The notes: generated by a model from the sequence alone, not told the origin. A DNA stretch of 64,000 bases from Lachnospiraceae bacterium (GCA_031272985.1 JAISSU010000025.1:32785-96784); one strand, 5' to 3'; shown: positions 1 through 8,804, numbered from the stretch's first letter. A program made the numbers and translations.

Positions 1-1
1 G

Positions 2-739
2 CTTAACTGCTATTCGTGCCCCGGGAGCTTGGGGTCGTGCCCGATTGGAGCACTACAGGCGGTTCTCGCAGCCTCCGGCAATAGATTTCCCTTTTACCTC
101 GCGGGTTTCTTTTTGATGATAGGAACAATCTTCGGACGTTTCGTTTGCGGCTTTTTATGTCCGTTCGGGCTGATACAGGAACTCCTTAATAAAATACCAT
201 TCCCAAAGAAAATCAGAACTTTTCGCATGGATAGATCTTTGCGTTTCCTTAAATATATAATATTAGCGGTTTTTGTTATTATACTGCCGATGGTAATAGT
301 GGATGCGGCAGGTAGCGGTATCCCGTGGTTTTGCAAATGGATATGCCCCGCAGGGACTTTGGAAGGCGGCATCCCTTTGGTGCTGGCGAATCCGGCTCTT
401 CAAAAAGCCGTTGGATTTCTTTATACATGGAAGCTACTCATACTGTTAGTCACAATAATAGCTTCAATAATATTATATCGTCCGTTTTGTAAATATATTT
501 GTCCTTTGGGGGCAATATACGCTTTCTTCAATAAAATCTCTATTTACAAATACAGAGTGGACAAAGAAAAGTGTACGGATTGCGGGGCATGCAAAAAAGC
601 TTGCCCTATGGTAATTAACCCGCGCACACAGTGTAATAATGCCGAGTGTATCCGTTGCGGGGTATGTAAGAAAAATTGCCCGGAAAACGCGATATGTTCA
701 GGTTTTGGGAGGGTGACTCATGATACAATATTACAATAA
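2..739 (+). CDS. NapH/YccM-like membrane 4Fe-4S protein, 5' end outside window
   Basis: The reading frame is open from base 2 with no start, so the gene begins upstream of the window; a TTG at 29 is internal. Visible parts are a Cys-rich stretch (CYSCPG then SCPIGA), about three hydrophobic membrane segments, two CxxxCP loops (CGFLCPFG and CKYICPLGA) typical of the NapH/MauN/YccM family, and a C-terminal double ferredoxin motif (CTDCGACKKACP and CIRCGVCKKNCP) predicted to bind two [4Fe-4S] clusters. Such proteins pass electrons across or along the membrane to a partner oxidoreductase. The partner is not visible here. The last 20 bases overlap the start of the AraC gene, which suggests one transcript. 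The specific electron partner is unknown. Confidence 0.8.
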   Translation, partial: LNCYSCPGSLGSCPIGALQAVLAASGNRFPFYLAGFFLMIGTIFGRFVCGFLCPFGLIQELLNKIPFPKKIRTFRMDRSLRFLKYIILAVFVIILPMVIVDAAGSGIPWFCKWICPAGTLEGGIPLVLANPALQKAVGFLYTWKLLILLVTIIASIILYRPFCKYICPLGAIYAFFNKISIYKYRVDKEKCTDCGACKKACPMVINPRTQCNNAECIRCGVCKKNCPENAICSGFGRVTHDTILQ

Positions 740-1619
740 ACGACTACTGAGTTCGTCATTTGCAGACAGTACAATTCCTGTCCTTGCTTATACCTGTCGT
801 ACCGACGAGCAGTCTCCTAATATGCCGCGGGCTATGCATTCTCACGATGATATTCTGGAATTAATTTTGATTACCGGCGGAACCGGGATTCATAAAATTG
901 GCGGACGGACCTACGAAACTAAAGAGAAGGATTTGTTGATATACGACGCGGGAGTCCCGCATGATGAGGTTTTCCCTGCGCATGAAAATTTGGAGGTCTA
1001 TTGTATTGGCATAAAAAATCTGCGAATCACAGGTAAAAAGCCCGGCGTTTTGTCTGATGGAGAGAATTTTGTAATAAAGACTCGTACCGAGTCGCATATA
1101 GAATCCGGCGATGGCTGTTACCGGCACATTCTGTCTATGTTTGAACTGATTCACTCGGCTAACATTAATTCAGTAGGATATTCAATCAGCGGAGAATATT
1201 TGACATATTTAACGGAAGCCTTAATAATTCTCGTTATGGATTTGATAAAATCAAAGCCACTTCCGATCAAAAAGATTGACAGTGACAGGATTGTCAAAGA
1301 GATAAAAAAGTATCTGGATGAAAATTTCACCGATGAACTCACTTTGGAGAAAATTGCCGAAAATATGCATATAAGCATGTATTATATGTCGCATTTGTTT
1401 AAGGAAAAGGAAGGAATTTCTCCCATGCAATATGTAATTAGGCGTCGGATCGGCGAAGCGCAGTCACTATTGATAGGAACAGCAAAAACCGTCACCGATA
1501 TCGCATTGACAGTAGGATATAAGAACCCAAACCACTTTCAAAGCGCTTTTTTAAAGGCTGTCGGAATGCCTCCGCGGTATTACCGGTCGTATTGGGTTTC
1601 GAATATCGGACAAAATTAA
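720..1619 (+). CDS. AraC family transcriptional regulator, cupin sensor domain
   Basis: A 299-residue regulator. The N-terminal part (about 1-150) looks like the beta-barrel cupin of sugar-sensing AraC proteins (HSHDDILELILITGG followed by DLLIYDAGVPHDE). The C-terminal 100 residues carry the two helix-turn-helix motifs of AraC (LEKIAENMHISMYYMSHLFK and VTDIALTVGYKNPNHF). GGGAGGG lies 7 bases before the ATG. The gene overlaps the preceding ferredoxin gene by 20 bases and sits 225 bases before the ABC importer, the usual position for the activator of such an operon, so regulation of the importer is inferred. It is clearly related to the AraC gene at 13917-14792 (shared SPMQY(V/I) followed by RRRIGEAQ in the same place), so the two are probably paralogues. 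Confidence 0.9.
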   Translation: MIQYYNKRLLSSSFADSTIPVLAYTCRTDEQSPNMPRAMHSHDDILELILITGGTGIHKIGGRTYETKEKDLLIYDAGVPHDEVFPAHENLEVYCIGIKNLRITGKKPGVLSDGENFVIKTRTESHIESGDGCYRHILSMFELIHSANINSVGYSISGEYLTYLTEALIILVMDLIKSKPLPIKKIDSDRIVKEIKKYLDENFTDELTLEKIAENMHISMYYMSHLFKEKEGISPMQYVIRRRIGEAQSLLIGTAKTVTDIALTVGYKNPNHFQSAFLKAVGMPPRYYRSYWVSNIGQN

Positions 1620-1640
1620 CAATAGTATTTTGGTAATATC

Positions 1641-1677
1641 GTAACAAAAATGAGTAGGATTTTTGATAGATTGTTAC
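1641..1677. promoter_or_regulatory. Inverted repeat upstream of importer promoter
   Basis: GTAACA at 1641-1646 and TGTTAC at 1672-1677 form an inverted repeat with 25 bases between, just upstream of the putative importer promoter. It could be a binding site for the adjacent AraC regulator; this is inference only, and AraC sites are more often direct repeats. Confidence 0.3.
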
Positions 1678-1704
1678 AAATATGAAAAAATCTTGGTGAA
1701 ATTA

Positions 1705-1733
1705 TTGTAAAATCCTTGTAGTATTGGTATTAT
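1705..1733 (+). promoter_or_regulatory. Putative sigma-A promoter of sugar importer operon
   Basis: TTGTAA (1705-1710), a 17-base spacer, then TATTAT (1728-1733). This is the best match in the gap between the AraC gene and the binding-protein gene. Transcription would start near 1740, leaving a leader of about 100 bases. Confidence 0.5.
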
Positions 1734-1740
1734 TCATGTA

Positions 1741-1771
1741 GTCTCAGTTAATTTTGGATTTCGATTGAGAC
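1741..1771 (+). promoter_or_regulatory. Operator-like inverted repeat / leader hairpin
   Basis: GTCTCA (1741-1746) and TGAGAC (1766-1771) are a perfect 6-base inverted repeat separated by 19 bases, directly at the predicted transcription start. It could be a repressor site or form a 5' stem-loop. Confidence 0.35.
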
Positions 1772-1843
1772 AAATAAAATTATTGAATGATTCGGCATAA
1801 GCCGGTCAGAATAATTAGACGTGGAAAGTGAGGAAAACATGTT

Positions 1844-2890
1844 ATGAAGAGAAAGGTTATTCAGAAGGTACTTGTGGGCTTACTGTGTGTGTCTATGCTT
1901 GGTATCATTATCACAGGATGTAACAAGGAGACTCCCGCTGAGGAGACAAACACTACTGACGAAGGTACGACCGAAGCAGTAGCAGACGAAGGCGCAGAGG
2001 CCGGAGAAGGCGGTATTATCGCTTTGTCATTGTCACAGACAGATACCTTCCTTGCAACGCTTCGCGATGCTACTCAGGCAGCAGTAGAGGCGGCAGGCTA
2101 TGAGTTCCAAGTACAGGATGCTCAGAAGGATCAGCAAATGCAGATTACCAATATTCAGAAGTATGCAGCTGACCCGAACGTAAAAGCTATCATCATTTGC
2201 CCCAAAGAAGCTACAGCTGCGGCACAGATGGTTGAAGCTGCTGGCGGAAAGCCGGTTGTATTTGTTAACAGACAGCCTGATGAAGCAGACCTCGTAGAAG
2301 GTAAAGTTGTTTTCGCCGGTTCTGATGAAGTTGTTGCCGGTGAGACTCAGGGCGCATGGCTTGCAAAGCATTTCGCTGACAAAGCTGACAAGACCATCAA
2401 AGTCGGTCTGTTACTCGGCGAATTGGGACATCCGGGAACTATCGGACGTACCGCAGGATTCCAGCAGGTTCTTAAAGAAGCAGGCTTCACCGTAGAAATC
2501 GTTAATGGCGGCGGCGAAGGTCAGACAGGTAACTGGGATCGTAAGGAAGGTCAGAATTTAACAGATCAGATCCTTCTTAACTATCCTGATGTTGATGTCA
2601 TCGTAGCTAATAATGACGACATGGCTCTTGGTGCTGTTGAGGCTATCCAGAATGCCGGCAAGACCACCGAAGAAATCCCTGTAGTTGGTGTTGATGCTAC
2701 CGACCCCGGAATCGAATCCCTTAAAGCTGGCGGATTGTCTATGACAGTATTCCAGGATGCTGTTGGACAGGGCAACGAGGCTGTTAAATGTGCGATTGCC
2801 ATGATTAACGGAGAGAATGTTCCTAAGCTTAACTATGTTCCGTTTATCGAAGTATCAGCTGACAGCGACGAGGCAGGACTTCTTAAATAA
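1844..2890 (+). CDS. Sugar/polyol ABC transporter substrate-binding lipoprotein
   Basis: A 348-residue protein of the periplasmic-binding-protein group that serves ribose, galactose and inositol importers (Peripla_BP_4). It has a basic start, a hydrophobic signal and a lipobox ending at Cys26 (IIITGC), then an acidic Glu/Thr linker, so it should be a lipid-anchored receptor on the outer face of the membrane. The body shows family phrases such as KAIIICPKE, PVVFVNRQP, DVIVANNDDMALGA and VPVVGVDATD. GTGAGG precedes the ATG. It is followed by a strong hairpin and then the ATPase and permease genes. The two downstream Gfo/Idh dehydrogenases favour a polyol such as myo-inositol as substrate; ribose or galactose remain possible. 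Confidence 0.92.
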   Translation: MKRKVIQKVLVGLLCVSMLGIIITGCNKETPAEETNTTDEGTTEAVADEGAEAGEGGIIALSLSQTDTFLATLRDATQAAVEAAGYEFQVQDAQKDQQMQITNIQKYAADPNVKAIIICPKEATAAAQMVEAAGGKPVVFVNRQPDEADLVEGKVVFAGSDEVVAGETQGAWLAKHFADKADKTIKVGLLLGELGHPGTIGRTAGFQQVLKEAGFTVEIVNGGGEGQTGNWDRKEGQNLTDQILLNYPDVDVIVANNDDMALGAVEAIQNAGKTTEEIPVVGVDATDPGIESLKAGGLSMTVFQDAVGQGNEAVKCAIAMINGENVPKLNYVPFIEVSADSDEAGLLK

Positions 2891-2973
2891 TCATTGACTC
2901 ACCTAAGATGAGGTAAGGTATGATTATCAAAGGATTCAAATTGTTACTAAGACAGTTGAATAATTGAATTTTT

Positions 2974-3017
2974 CCGAGTAGGAGGCATCGAGTATATCTC
3001 AAAAGCCTGCTACTCGG
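2974..3017 (+). other. Intercistronic stem-loop
   Basis: A 13-base stem with one mismatch (CCGAGTAGGAGGC at 2974-2986 with GCCTGCTACTCGG at 3005-3017) lies between the binding-protein and ATPase genes. There is no T tract after it, so it is less likely a full terminator than an mRNA-stabilising or attenuating hairpin of the kind that keeps binding-protein transcript in excess. A similar element occupies the same place in the nucleoside importer (40861-40904). Confidence 0.65.
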
Positions 3018-3067
3018 TTATTAAAAAGGCTAATATTATTGCCGGAAGACGGCGTATTGGAGAGAAC

Positions 3068-4597
3068 ATGAGCGAATACATTTTGGAAATGACAGGTATC
3101 GAAAAAACATTTCCCGGTGTTAAGGCGCTGGACAACGTAGATTTTAAACTCAAACCCGGTTCCATTCATGGAGTAATGGGAGAGAACGGCGCCGGAAAGT
3201 CCACATTGGTGAAATGTCTGGTGGGACTCTACCAGAGAAACGGCGGCACCATCATTTACGACGGAGAAGAAGTTAATTTCAAAGTCGTGAGAGAGGCTCT
3301 CGCAGCCGGAATCTCAATGGTGCACCAGGAGTTAAGTCCTGTGCCTGAGCGTTCTGTCATGGATAATGTTTGGTTGGGACGTGTCCCTATGAAGGGCATT
3401 ATCGTTGACAAAAAGAAAATGGAGCGCGACACCCAGGAGTTATTTGATAAAATTGGTATTGACAATATCCGCCCCACGGATAAAATGAAGAATTTATCCG
3501 TAGCGAAAATGCAGATGGTAGAAATCGCAAAGGCGGTCAGTTGGAATAGTAAAGTGGTTATAATGGATGAGCCTACTTCCGCTCTCACGAATCGAGAGGT
3601 GGAGCATCTATTTAAGATATTACGCGATTTGCGCGATCAGGGTGTTGGCATCATCTATATCAGCCATAAAATGGATGAAATTTACGAAATATGTGATGAA
3701 TTGTCCGTATATAGAGACGGAACCTATGTCGGGAGTTATTCCACTAAGGAAGGCGCCCCCGATTATATTGATATGAATGGCCTCATTGAGGCAATGGTTG
3801 GCCGAAAGGTCACGGCTATGTTCCCGAAGGTGGATTGCGAAATCGGCGAGACCATTCTGAAGGTAGAGAATCTGAGTTCAGGTAAATTATTCAGAAATGT
3901 GAGTTTTGAACTTAGAAGAGGCGAGATTTTAGGCTTTGCCGGACTCGTTGGCGCAGGCAGGACAGAAGTATGCGAGACGTTGTTTGGTTTGCATCCCATC
4001 ACCTCGGGACACATCTATAAAGATGGTGTCGAGATTAAAATTAAATCACCTGAAGATGCGATAGAACATAAATTGGGGCTTATTACCGAAGATCGAAGAG
4101 GCAAAGGTATTTTCGGCCTCTTGTCTGTATCAAGAAATGTCGTTGTATCAAATCTTAAGAAATATGGTTTCCCGCTTCGTCACGCTAAAATGCGAAAAGA
4201 CTCTCAGGAGTATGTTGATAAGCTTAGTGTAAAGACACCGAGCCTTGAGCAGAAACTTATGAATCTTTCCGGCGGAAATCAGCAAAAGGTACTGGTTGCG
4301 AGATGGCTCTTAACGAATCCTGATATTTTAATAGTTGATGAGCCTACCCGCGGTATTGATGTCGGAGCAAAATCTGAGATTCATGCGCTTCTCACTCAAT
4401 TGGCAGGTGAAGGAAAGGGCATTATAATGGTCAGTTCCGAATTACCTGAGGTTATGGGAATGAGCGACAGAATAGTCGTTATGCATGAAGGAGACCTGAC
4501 AGGTATCATTGACAGAGCCGACTTCAATGTACCCGGCGGAGACGCAAAACTACTTGAATATGCTTCTTCGTCAAAAAAGAGCGAAGGCGTAGCGTAA
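3068..4597 (+). CDS. Sugar ABC transporter ATP-binding protein, double-domain (MglA/RbsA type)
   Basis: A 509-residue cytoplasmic ATPase with two fused nucleotide-binding domains, as in MglA, RbsA and AraG. Domain 1 has Walker A GENGAGKST (38-46) and Walker B VVIMDEPTSAL. Domain 2 has the degenerate Walker A typical of the family (GLVGAGRTE), a full signature LSGGNQQK and Walker B ILIVDEPTRGID. It energises import by the neighbouring permease. Length matches the family (about 500). The ribosome site is a weak GGAGAG before the ATG. The permease follows 14 bases after the stop, indicating an operon. Confidence 0.95.
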   Translation: MSEYILEMTGIEKTFPGVKALDNVDFKLKPGSIHGVMGENGAGKSTLVKCLVGLYQRNGGTIIYDGEEVNFKVVREALAAGISMVHQELSPVPERSVMDNVWLGRVPMKGIIVDKKKMERDTQELFDKIGIDNIRPTDKMKNLSVAKMQMVEIAKAVSWNSKVVIMDEPTSALTNREVEHLFKILRDLRDQGVGIIYISHKMDEIYEICDELSVYRDGTYVGSYSTKEGAPDYIDMNGLIEAMVGRKVTAMFPKVDCEIGETILKVENLSSGKLFRNVSFELRRGEILGFAGLVGAGRTEVCETLFGLHPITSGHIYKDGVEIKIKSPEDAIEHKLGLITEDRRGKGIFGLLSVSRNVVVSNLKKYGFPLRHAKMRKDSQEYVDKLSVKTPSLEQKLMNLSGGNQQKVLVARWLLTNPDILIVDEPTRGIDVGAKSEIHALLTQLAGEGKGIIMVSSELPEVMGMSDRIVVMHEGDLTGIIDRADFNVPGGDAKLLEYASSSKKSEGVA

Positions 4598-4611
4598 GGA
4601 GGGCTAATAAA

Positions 4612-5619
4612 ATGTCTGAAAAGCAAGACAACGTGGTTGTCAGATTTATTAAAAACAATAGTATCTGGGTGGCTTTAATTGCACTTGTTGCCCTGGTAAC
4701 TATTTTAACAGAAATTAAGACAGGACAGTTTTTCCTGTCATTGACGAATATTCTGATTATCCTTAATACTCAGAGTATAATCGGTATTTTGACGGTCGGT
4801 GTTATGTTCCCGATTCTTTCAAGAGGTATTGATCTCTCGACATCATCGGTCGTAGCGGTGACATCGGTAGTTTCGGCCACATTGGTTTCTAAAGCAGGCG
4901 CGGCTATACATTCACCCGCGAAACCATGGCCGGCGGGAATCGTGGTTATCGTATGTATTTTAATCGGATGTTGCGTGGGTATATTTAACGGATCGCTCGT
5001 AGCTTACACAAAGATTCATCCGTTTATCGCGACCCTTGGTGCTACCCTGATTCTCAAAGGTATAGCACTTATCTTTACTAATGCCGCACCCGTGGCAGGT
5101 CTGTCAAAGACCTTTACCTACCTCGGAGGCGGAAAATTAATCCCCAGAGTTCCCAATACAATACTCTGGATGATACTTGTAATCATTATAGGAGGTTTCC
5201 TCCTGACACAGACTCGTTTCGGAACCAATGTTTTCGCGATTGGCGGAAATGATGTCGCCGCAAAGGTTGCGGGTATCAATGTTGAGAGAAATATCATAAA
5301 GGTATATATGTGGTGCTCGGCCTGCGCAGCCCTCGGCGGTGTTATGTACTCGGCCAGTACAGGGGCAGGAGCTCCTACTGCAGGTATCACTGCGGCATAC
5401 GAGCTGGATGCAATTGCAGCTGCTACGGTCGGTGGTACTTCTCAGACCGGTGGTATCGCAAAGATCTCCGGCGTTATCTGCGGTATTCTGATTTTGGCTG
5501 TTATCAATAATGCTTTGCAGGGTCTCGGCGTATCGCCTTATGTGCAGCAGATTATTAAAGGTCTCATAATTATCATCGCGGTGGTACTCGACATGAGAAA
5601 GAATGCGAAGAAGGCATAA
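4612..5619 (+). CDS. Sugar ABC transporter permease (MglC/RbsC type)
   Basis: A 335-residue integral membrane protein of the BPD_transp_2 family, with about 8-10 hydrophobic segments. Recognisable family stretches are GVMFPILSRGIDLS near the N-terminus, HPFIATLGATLILKG in the middle, and GGNDVAAKVAGINVE before the C-terminal segments. It would homodimerise to form the pore of the importer. AAGGAGGGC precedes the ATG, 14 bases after the ATPase stop. A terminator-like hairpin follows at 5640-5671, so the transport unit probably ends here and the dehydrogenase genes are read from their own signals. Confidence 0.95.
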   Translation: MSEKQDNVVVRFIKNNSIWVALIALVALVTILTEIKTGQFFLSLTNILIILNTQSIIGILTVGVMFPILSRGIDLSTSSVVAVTSVVSATLVSKAGAAIHSPAKPWPAGIVVIVCILIGCCVGIFNGSLVAYTKIHPFIATLGATLILKGIALIFTNAAPVAGLSKTFTYLGGGKLIPRVPNTILWMILVIIIGGFLLTQTRFGTNVFAIGGNDVAAKVAGINVERNIIKVYMWCSACAALGGVMYSASTGAGAPTAGITAAYELDAIAAATVGGTSQTGGIAKISGVICGILILAVINNALQGLGVSPYVQQIIKGLIIIIAVVLDMRKNAKKA

Positions 5620-5639
5620 CAATATTATAATGATTCATA

Positions 5640-5671
5640 GCGAAAATAGCGGCAGTGACCGCTATTTTTGC
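5640..5671 (+). terminator. Rho-independent terminator after importer operon
   Basis: A 13-pair stem (one G-T pair) with a 6-base loop: GCGAAAATAGCGG at 5640-5652 and CCGCTATTTTTGC at 5659-5671. The T run is inside the 3' arm and the A run in the 5' arm, so it may act in both directions. Confidence 0.7.
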
Positions 5672-5748
5672 GCAAGAATTATATAGAATTGCAACGGTGA
5701 AATAATTATAATCATGCTGTATTTGCAATGATGTGAACTTCAATATAG

Positions 5749-5818
5749 TAGGGGCGGGGTCTTCCCGCCCGCTAATTGGAAAATATTATGTTTTTCCCGC
5801 CCGCTAATTGCAAAATAT
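5749..5818. repeat. TAGGGG-type palindrome with 25-bp direct repeat
   Basis: TAGGGGCGGGG begins at 5749; GGGCGGG (5752-5758) pairs with CCCGCCC (5764-5770). A 25-base unit starting TTCCCGCCCGCTAATTG occurs at 5762-5786 and again at 5794-5818 with one difference. This is one copy of a GC-rich palindrome family scattered between genes of this window. Confidence 0.75.
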
Positions 5819-5822
5819 AACG

Positions 5823-5831
5823 TGCTATAAT
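5823..5831 (+). promoter_or_regulatory. Extended -10 element before first dehydrogenase
   Basis: TGCTATAAT (5823-5831) is a good extended -10. No convincing -35 lies 16-18 bases upstream. It would give a leader of about 25 bases. Confidence 0.45.
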
Positions 5832-5860
5832 AAAACAGAATAACGAAAAGAGGTGATTGT

Positions 5861-6991
5861 ATGTATCTGCGATATGGAATTATCGGCGGTGGAAACGGGG
5901 CTTTCATAGGCGATGTTCATCGTAAGGGCGCGTATCTGTCCGGGCTTGCGAAATTGACGGCGGGTTGTTTTACGAGGGATCCGCAGAAAAATATCGAATG
6001 CGCAAAGCAGTGGAATCTCGAGGATAATGAGAGATTATATGCGAATTTCCGCGAGATGGCTGACGCCGAAGGAGCGCGTAAGGATGGTATTGAGTTCGTT
6101 TCGATTACCACACCTAATGACACTCATTATGAGATGTCGAAAGCCTTCCTTGAAAAAGGGATCCACGTAATGTGCGATAAGCCGCTGACTTTGACCATAG
6201 ATGAAGCTTTAGAGCTTGAGGAATTGGCGAATAGTAAAAATCTATGCTTCGGGATTACATATTCCTATGCGGGGTATGCCATGATTAGGCAAATGCGCTC
6301 CATGGTTGAAGCAGGAGAGCTCGGGGACATAGTCAATATCGTTTGCGAATATCCGCAGGATTGGCTGCTATTAAGGTTAGACGCGGGCGGTGCGCCGCAA
6401 TGGAGGCTGGATACGAGCAGGGGCGCGATTTCTCTTGCGACAGGGGATATAGGGACACATATGGAGCACCTCGTTTATTCGACTACCGGATTGGAGATCA
6501 CCGAAGTTTTAGCAAGACTCGACCATATACCGCCGGAACTCCCATTGGAGAGCAACAGCACCGTTATGTTTAAGCTTTCAAACGGCGCGCCCGGAATACT
6601 CTGGTGTTGCGTGGCCGCCATAGGTCATGACTCAGACGTTAGAATCCGTGTATATGGGACAAAAGGGTCACTGGAGTGGTTTCATGGCACCCCGGGACTA
6701 TTGAAATTCGCAAGATTTAAAGAGCCTGTGCAGATACTCGCAATGAACCGCCCATATAATTCGCCCGAGAGTCTCGCGGCATCACATTTGCCTGCCGGGC
6801 ACCCGGAAGGCTACTACGAAGCCTTCGGGAATATTTATGAAGGGTTTTGTCGCGAAATACTCGATAAAAAGGCAGGAAAAACCGATGGAAAATACATATA
6901 CCCGAAAGTCAGCGACGGGGTGCGCGGCGTCAAATTCATTCACGCCTGCGTAAAATCCGACAAAGACGGTAATGTATGGACAAAGCTATAA
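5861..6991 (+). CDS. Gfo/Idh/MocA family oxidoreductase
   Basis: A 376-residue NAD(P)-dependent dehydrogenase of the Gfo/Idh/MocA family. The Rossmann fingerprint is near the N-terminus (GIIGGGNGAFIG), followed by SITTPNDTHY and HVMCDKPLTL, where DKP replaces the more common EKP. The C-terminal part would form the substrate barrel. It is close to the length of the longer sugar dehydrogenases of this family. The ribosome site is AGAGGTG before the ATG. It lies behind a polyol-type ABC importer and 109 bases before a second family member, so the pair probably oxidises the imported sugar or polyol. The exact substrate cannot be read from sequence. Confidence 0.9.
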   Translation: MYLRYGIIGGGNGAFIGDVHRKGAYLSGLAKLTAGCFTRDPQKNIECAKQWNLEDNERLYANFREMADAEGARKDGIEFVSITTPNDTHYEMSKAFLEKGIHVMCDKPLTLTIDEALELEELANSKNLCFGITYSYAGYAMIRQMRSMVEAGELGDIVNIVCEYPQDWLLLRLDAGGAPQWRLDTSRGAISLATGDIGTHMEHLVYSTTGLEITEVLARLDHIPPELPLESNSTVMFKLSNGAPGILWCCVAAIGHDSDVRIRVYGTKGSLEWFHGTPGLLKFARFKEPVQILAMNRPYNSPESLAASHLPAGHPEGYYEAFGNIYEGFCREILDKKAGKTDGKYIYPKVSDGVRGVKFIHACVKSDKDGNVWTKL

Positions 6992-7000
6992 ACAATTATT

Positions 7001-7024
7001 CGCAGGTGTCCTTAAAGGCCTGCG
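7001..7024. repeat. Small palindrome with CCTTAAAGG core
   Basis: CGCAGG (7001-7006) pairs with CCTGCG (7019-7024), enclosing a second palindrome CCTTAAAGG (7010-7018). The core resembles the left end of the interspersed repeat family described at 10426 and 25749, so it may be a remnant of it. Confidence 0.45.
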
Positions 7025-7100
7025 GATATCGGATTTGAAAAAATGACACACGAAAATAATCGGATTACTTATTATCATATGGATAAGGAGGAAACAAGAA

Positions 7101-8126
7101 ATGAAAAAAATTAGAATCGGCATCGCCGGTCTGGGTCGCCTCGGTCGTAGTCACGCCCTTAATTTAGCTTTTAAGATACCAAACGCGAAACTCGTGGCGG
7201 CATGCTCGGTCGTTCCCGCGGAATTAGACTTTGCCAAAAATGAACTGGAAGTAGAAGAGCTTTATGATGATTTTGCAAAAATGTGCGCAAGTCCGAATCT
7301 GGACGCGGTGGCAATCGTCACACCTTCCGTTTACCACCCGGAGCAGGTGGAGTGTGCTTTAAAAGCAGGAAAGCACATTTTCTGTGAAAAACCGTTGGCG
7401 GTTACAGTAGATGATTGTAAGAAAATCGAAAAAATGGCGGAGGCTTATCCTGACCTCGTATTTGCACTGGGCTTTATGCGCCGTTTCGACCCATCCTATG
7501 CTTATGCAAAGAAAAAGATAGAGGAGGGTGCAATTGGGAAACCATACATGGTAAAGGCTACGGGCGTAGACCCTGATGCAGATGCCGAGAGCCTATTAGA
7601 CAGCGGTTATGTACCGAAAAGCGGAGGAATTTTCATTGATATGGCTTCGCACGATATTGATTTAATGCGCTGGTTTTTGGAAGATGACCCGGACAGCGTT
7701 TATTCAGTCGGAACTACGGTAAAGCATAGCCGTTTCACCGAGCAGGGCGATTTTGAGACTGCCGCGGCGATTTTTACATTTAAAAACGGCGGAATCGGTC
7801 AGCTTCATGTCGGCAGGGCGTCAGTTCATGGCTATCATATTGAGACCGAAATAATCGGAACCGAAGGTTCCATCAGAGTAAGTCCCGTTCCCGCAAAGAA
7901 TCTCGCTCTTTTATATGATAAAACAGGCGCGGTTCAGGAATGCGTCAGGAATTTCCCCGAGCGCTTCAACGAGTCATATGCGATTGAACTCGAGGCGTTC
8001 TGCAATGCGGTTTTGGAGGGAAAGAAGCCTTTGGTCAATGTCTATGATGGCACGAAAGCAACGCAGATTGGCTATGCCTGCAAAGAATCTCTGGATTCCG
8101 GCAAGCTTGTGAAAATAGAATATTAA
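7101..8126 (+). CDS. Gfo/Idh/MocA oxidoreductase, inositol 2-dehydrogenase-like
   Basis: A 341-residue dehydrogenase with the nucleotide-binding motif GIAGLGRLGRSHA, the conserved catalytic Lys in HIFCEKPLAV (the EKP motif), and the signature DMASHDIDLMRWF, which in inositol 2-dehydrogenases (IolG/MviM group) supplies the Asp/His pair near the substrate. The length agrees with IolG (about 340). IolG-type enzymes convert myo-inositol to scyllo-inosose with NAD. AAGGAGG precedes the ATG. Together with the importer and the AraC regulator it suggests inositol or related polyol use; other iol genes are not in the window, so scyllo-inositol, rhizopine-like or sugar substrates stay possible. Confidence 0.9.
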   Translation: MKKIRIGIAGLGRLGRSHALNLAFKIPNAKLVAACSVVPAELDFAKNELEVEELYDDFAKMCASPNLDAVAIVTPSVYHPEQVECALKAGKHIFCEKPLAVTVDDCKKIEKMAEAYPDLVFALGFMRRFDPSYAYAKKKIEEGAIGKPYMVKATGVDPDADAESLLDSGYVPKSGGIFIDMASHDIDLMRWFLEDDPDSVYSVGTTVKHSRFTEQGDFETAAAIFTFKNGGIGQLHVGRASVHGYHIETEIIGTEGSIRVSPVPAKNLALLYDKTGAVQECVRNFPERFNESYAIELEAFCNAVLEGKKPLVNVYDGTKATQIGYACKESLDSGKLVKIEY

Positions 8127-8230
8127 AATCAGTCCTAACCTTAATATGGTGTTAAAGTTTATTCTTCGTAAAAATCATCAATTTAGGTTAATATGTTTTA
8201 ATTATTAACAAATAAATAAAACAGTCTAAT

Positions 8231-8271
8231 TACCGAAAGCCTTGAAATTACAGGGACTTTCGGTATTTTTT
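8231..8271 (+). terminator. Rho-independent terminator
   Basis: TACCGAAAG (8231-8239) pairs with CTTTCGGTA (8257-8265), followed by six T. It closes the dehydrogenase unit before the pilus locus. Confidence 0.88.
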
Positions 8272-8313
8272 ATGTTAATTTCTAAAATAATGAAAAAAAA
8301 TTCTAAAAAAGTG

Positions 8314-8342
8314 TTGACCTTCATGTGACCTCAACCGATAAA
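8314..8342 (+). promoter_or_regulatory. Putative promoter of pilus locus
   Basis: TTGACC (8314-8319), a 17-base spacer, GATAAA (8337-8342). The spacer contains a direct repeat of TGACCT (8316-8321 and 8327-8332 region), which may be a regulator site. Confidence 0.5.
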
Positions 8343-8376
8343 CTTTTCCATGTTGGAGGAAAAGGAGTTGATTTAG

Positions 8377-8679
8377 ATGAACAATGAGCTTAAGAGAATA
8401 CCTGCAATCAAAGATATTGCAAGATATTTAAGAGAAATGAATTTCAAAAAGAAACTCTTTGGGGGTTGCGACGAAGAAAATGTACTCGATCATATCGAAA
8501 TCGTAACGGAAAAGTACACCGAGATAATAGAAACTCTCATAAAGCAAAACGTTAATAAAGATAAAGAAATAAAAACCCTCATGGAGAAAACAAAACAGGC
8601 GCAAGAACGCGTAAATTACCTGACCGAATGGCAGGAAAGCGCAATGCATTATATCCATGCAAACGTGAAATCATATTAA
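8377..8679 (+). CDS. Small DivIVA-like coiled-coil protein
   Basis: A 100-residue soluble protein with no signal peptide. Residues 22-36 (NFKKKLFGGCDEENV) resemble the short DivIVA/GpsB N-terminal signature in which F-x-x-K-x-F-G-G-y-D-E-x-x-V precedes a coiled coil, and residues 45-90 are predicted coiled coil (heptad-like, Lys/Glu rich). DivIVA-type proteins mark curved or dividing membrane sites and recruit partners. AAGGAG precedes the ATG. It is the first gene after the predicted promoter and 126 bases before the pilin, so a role in positioning pilus assembly is possible but only inferred. It is too short to be DivIVA itself. Confidence 0.6.
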   Translation: MNNELKRIPAIKDIARYLREMNFKKKLFGGCDEENVLDHIEIVTEKYTEIIETLIKQNVNKDKEIKTLMEKTKQAQERVNYLTEWQESAMHYIHANVKSY

Positions 8680-8804
8680 TGACTCGTTCTGACGCAAGGG
8701 ATGAATTTCATGTCCAAATAAATCCTTAAAACCGAGTATACCTCGTTTTGATAAATTAGGAAAACTAAGAAAATGATACTTAATAACGAAAGGAGTTCAA
8801 TCAA

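Noticed and set aside
8728..8748. Terminator between the DivIVA-like gene and the pilin
   Set aside because: The stem around TATAC (8737-8741) is only a few pairs with an unpaired base; too weak to call.
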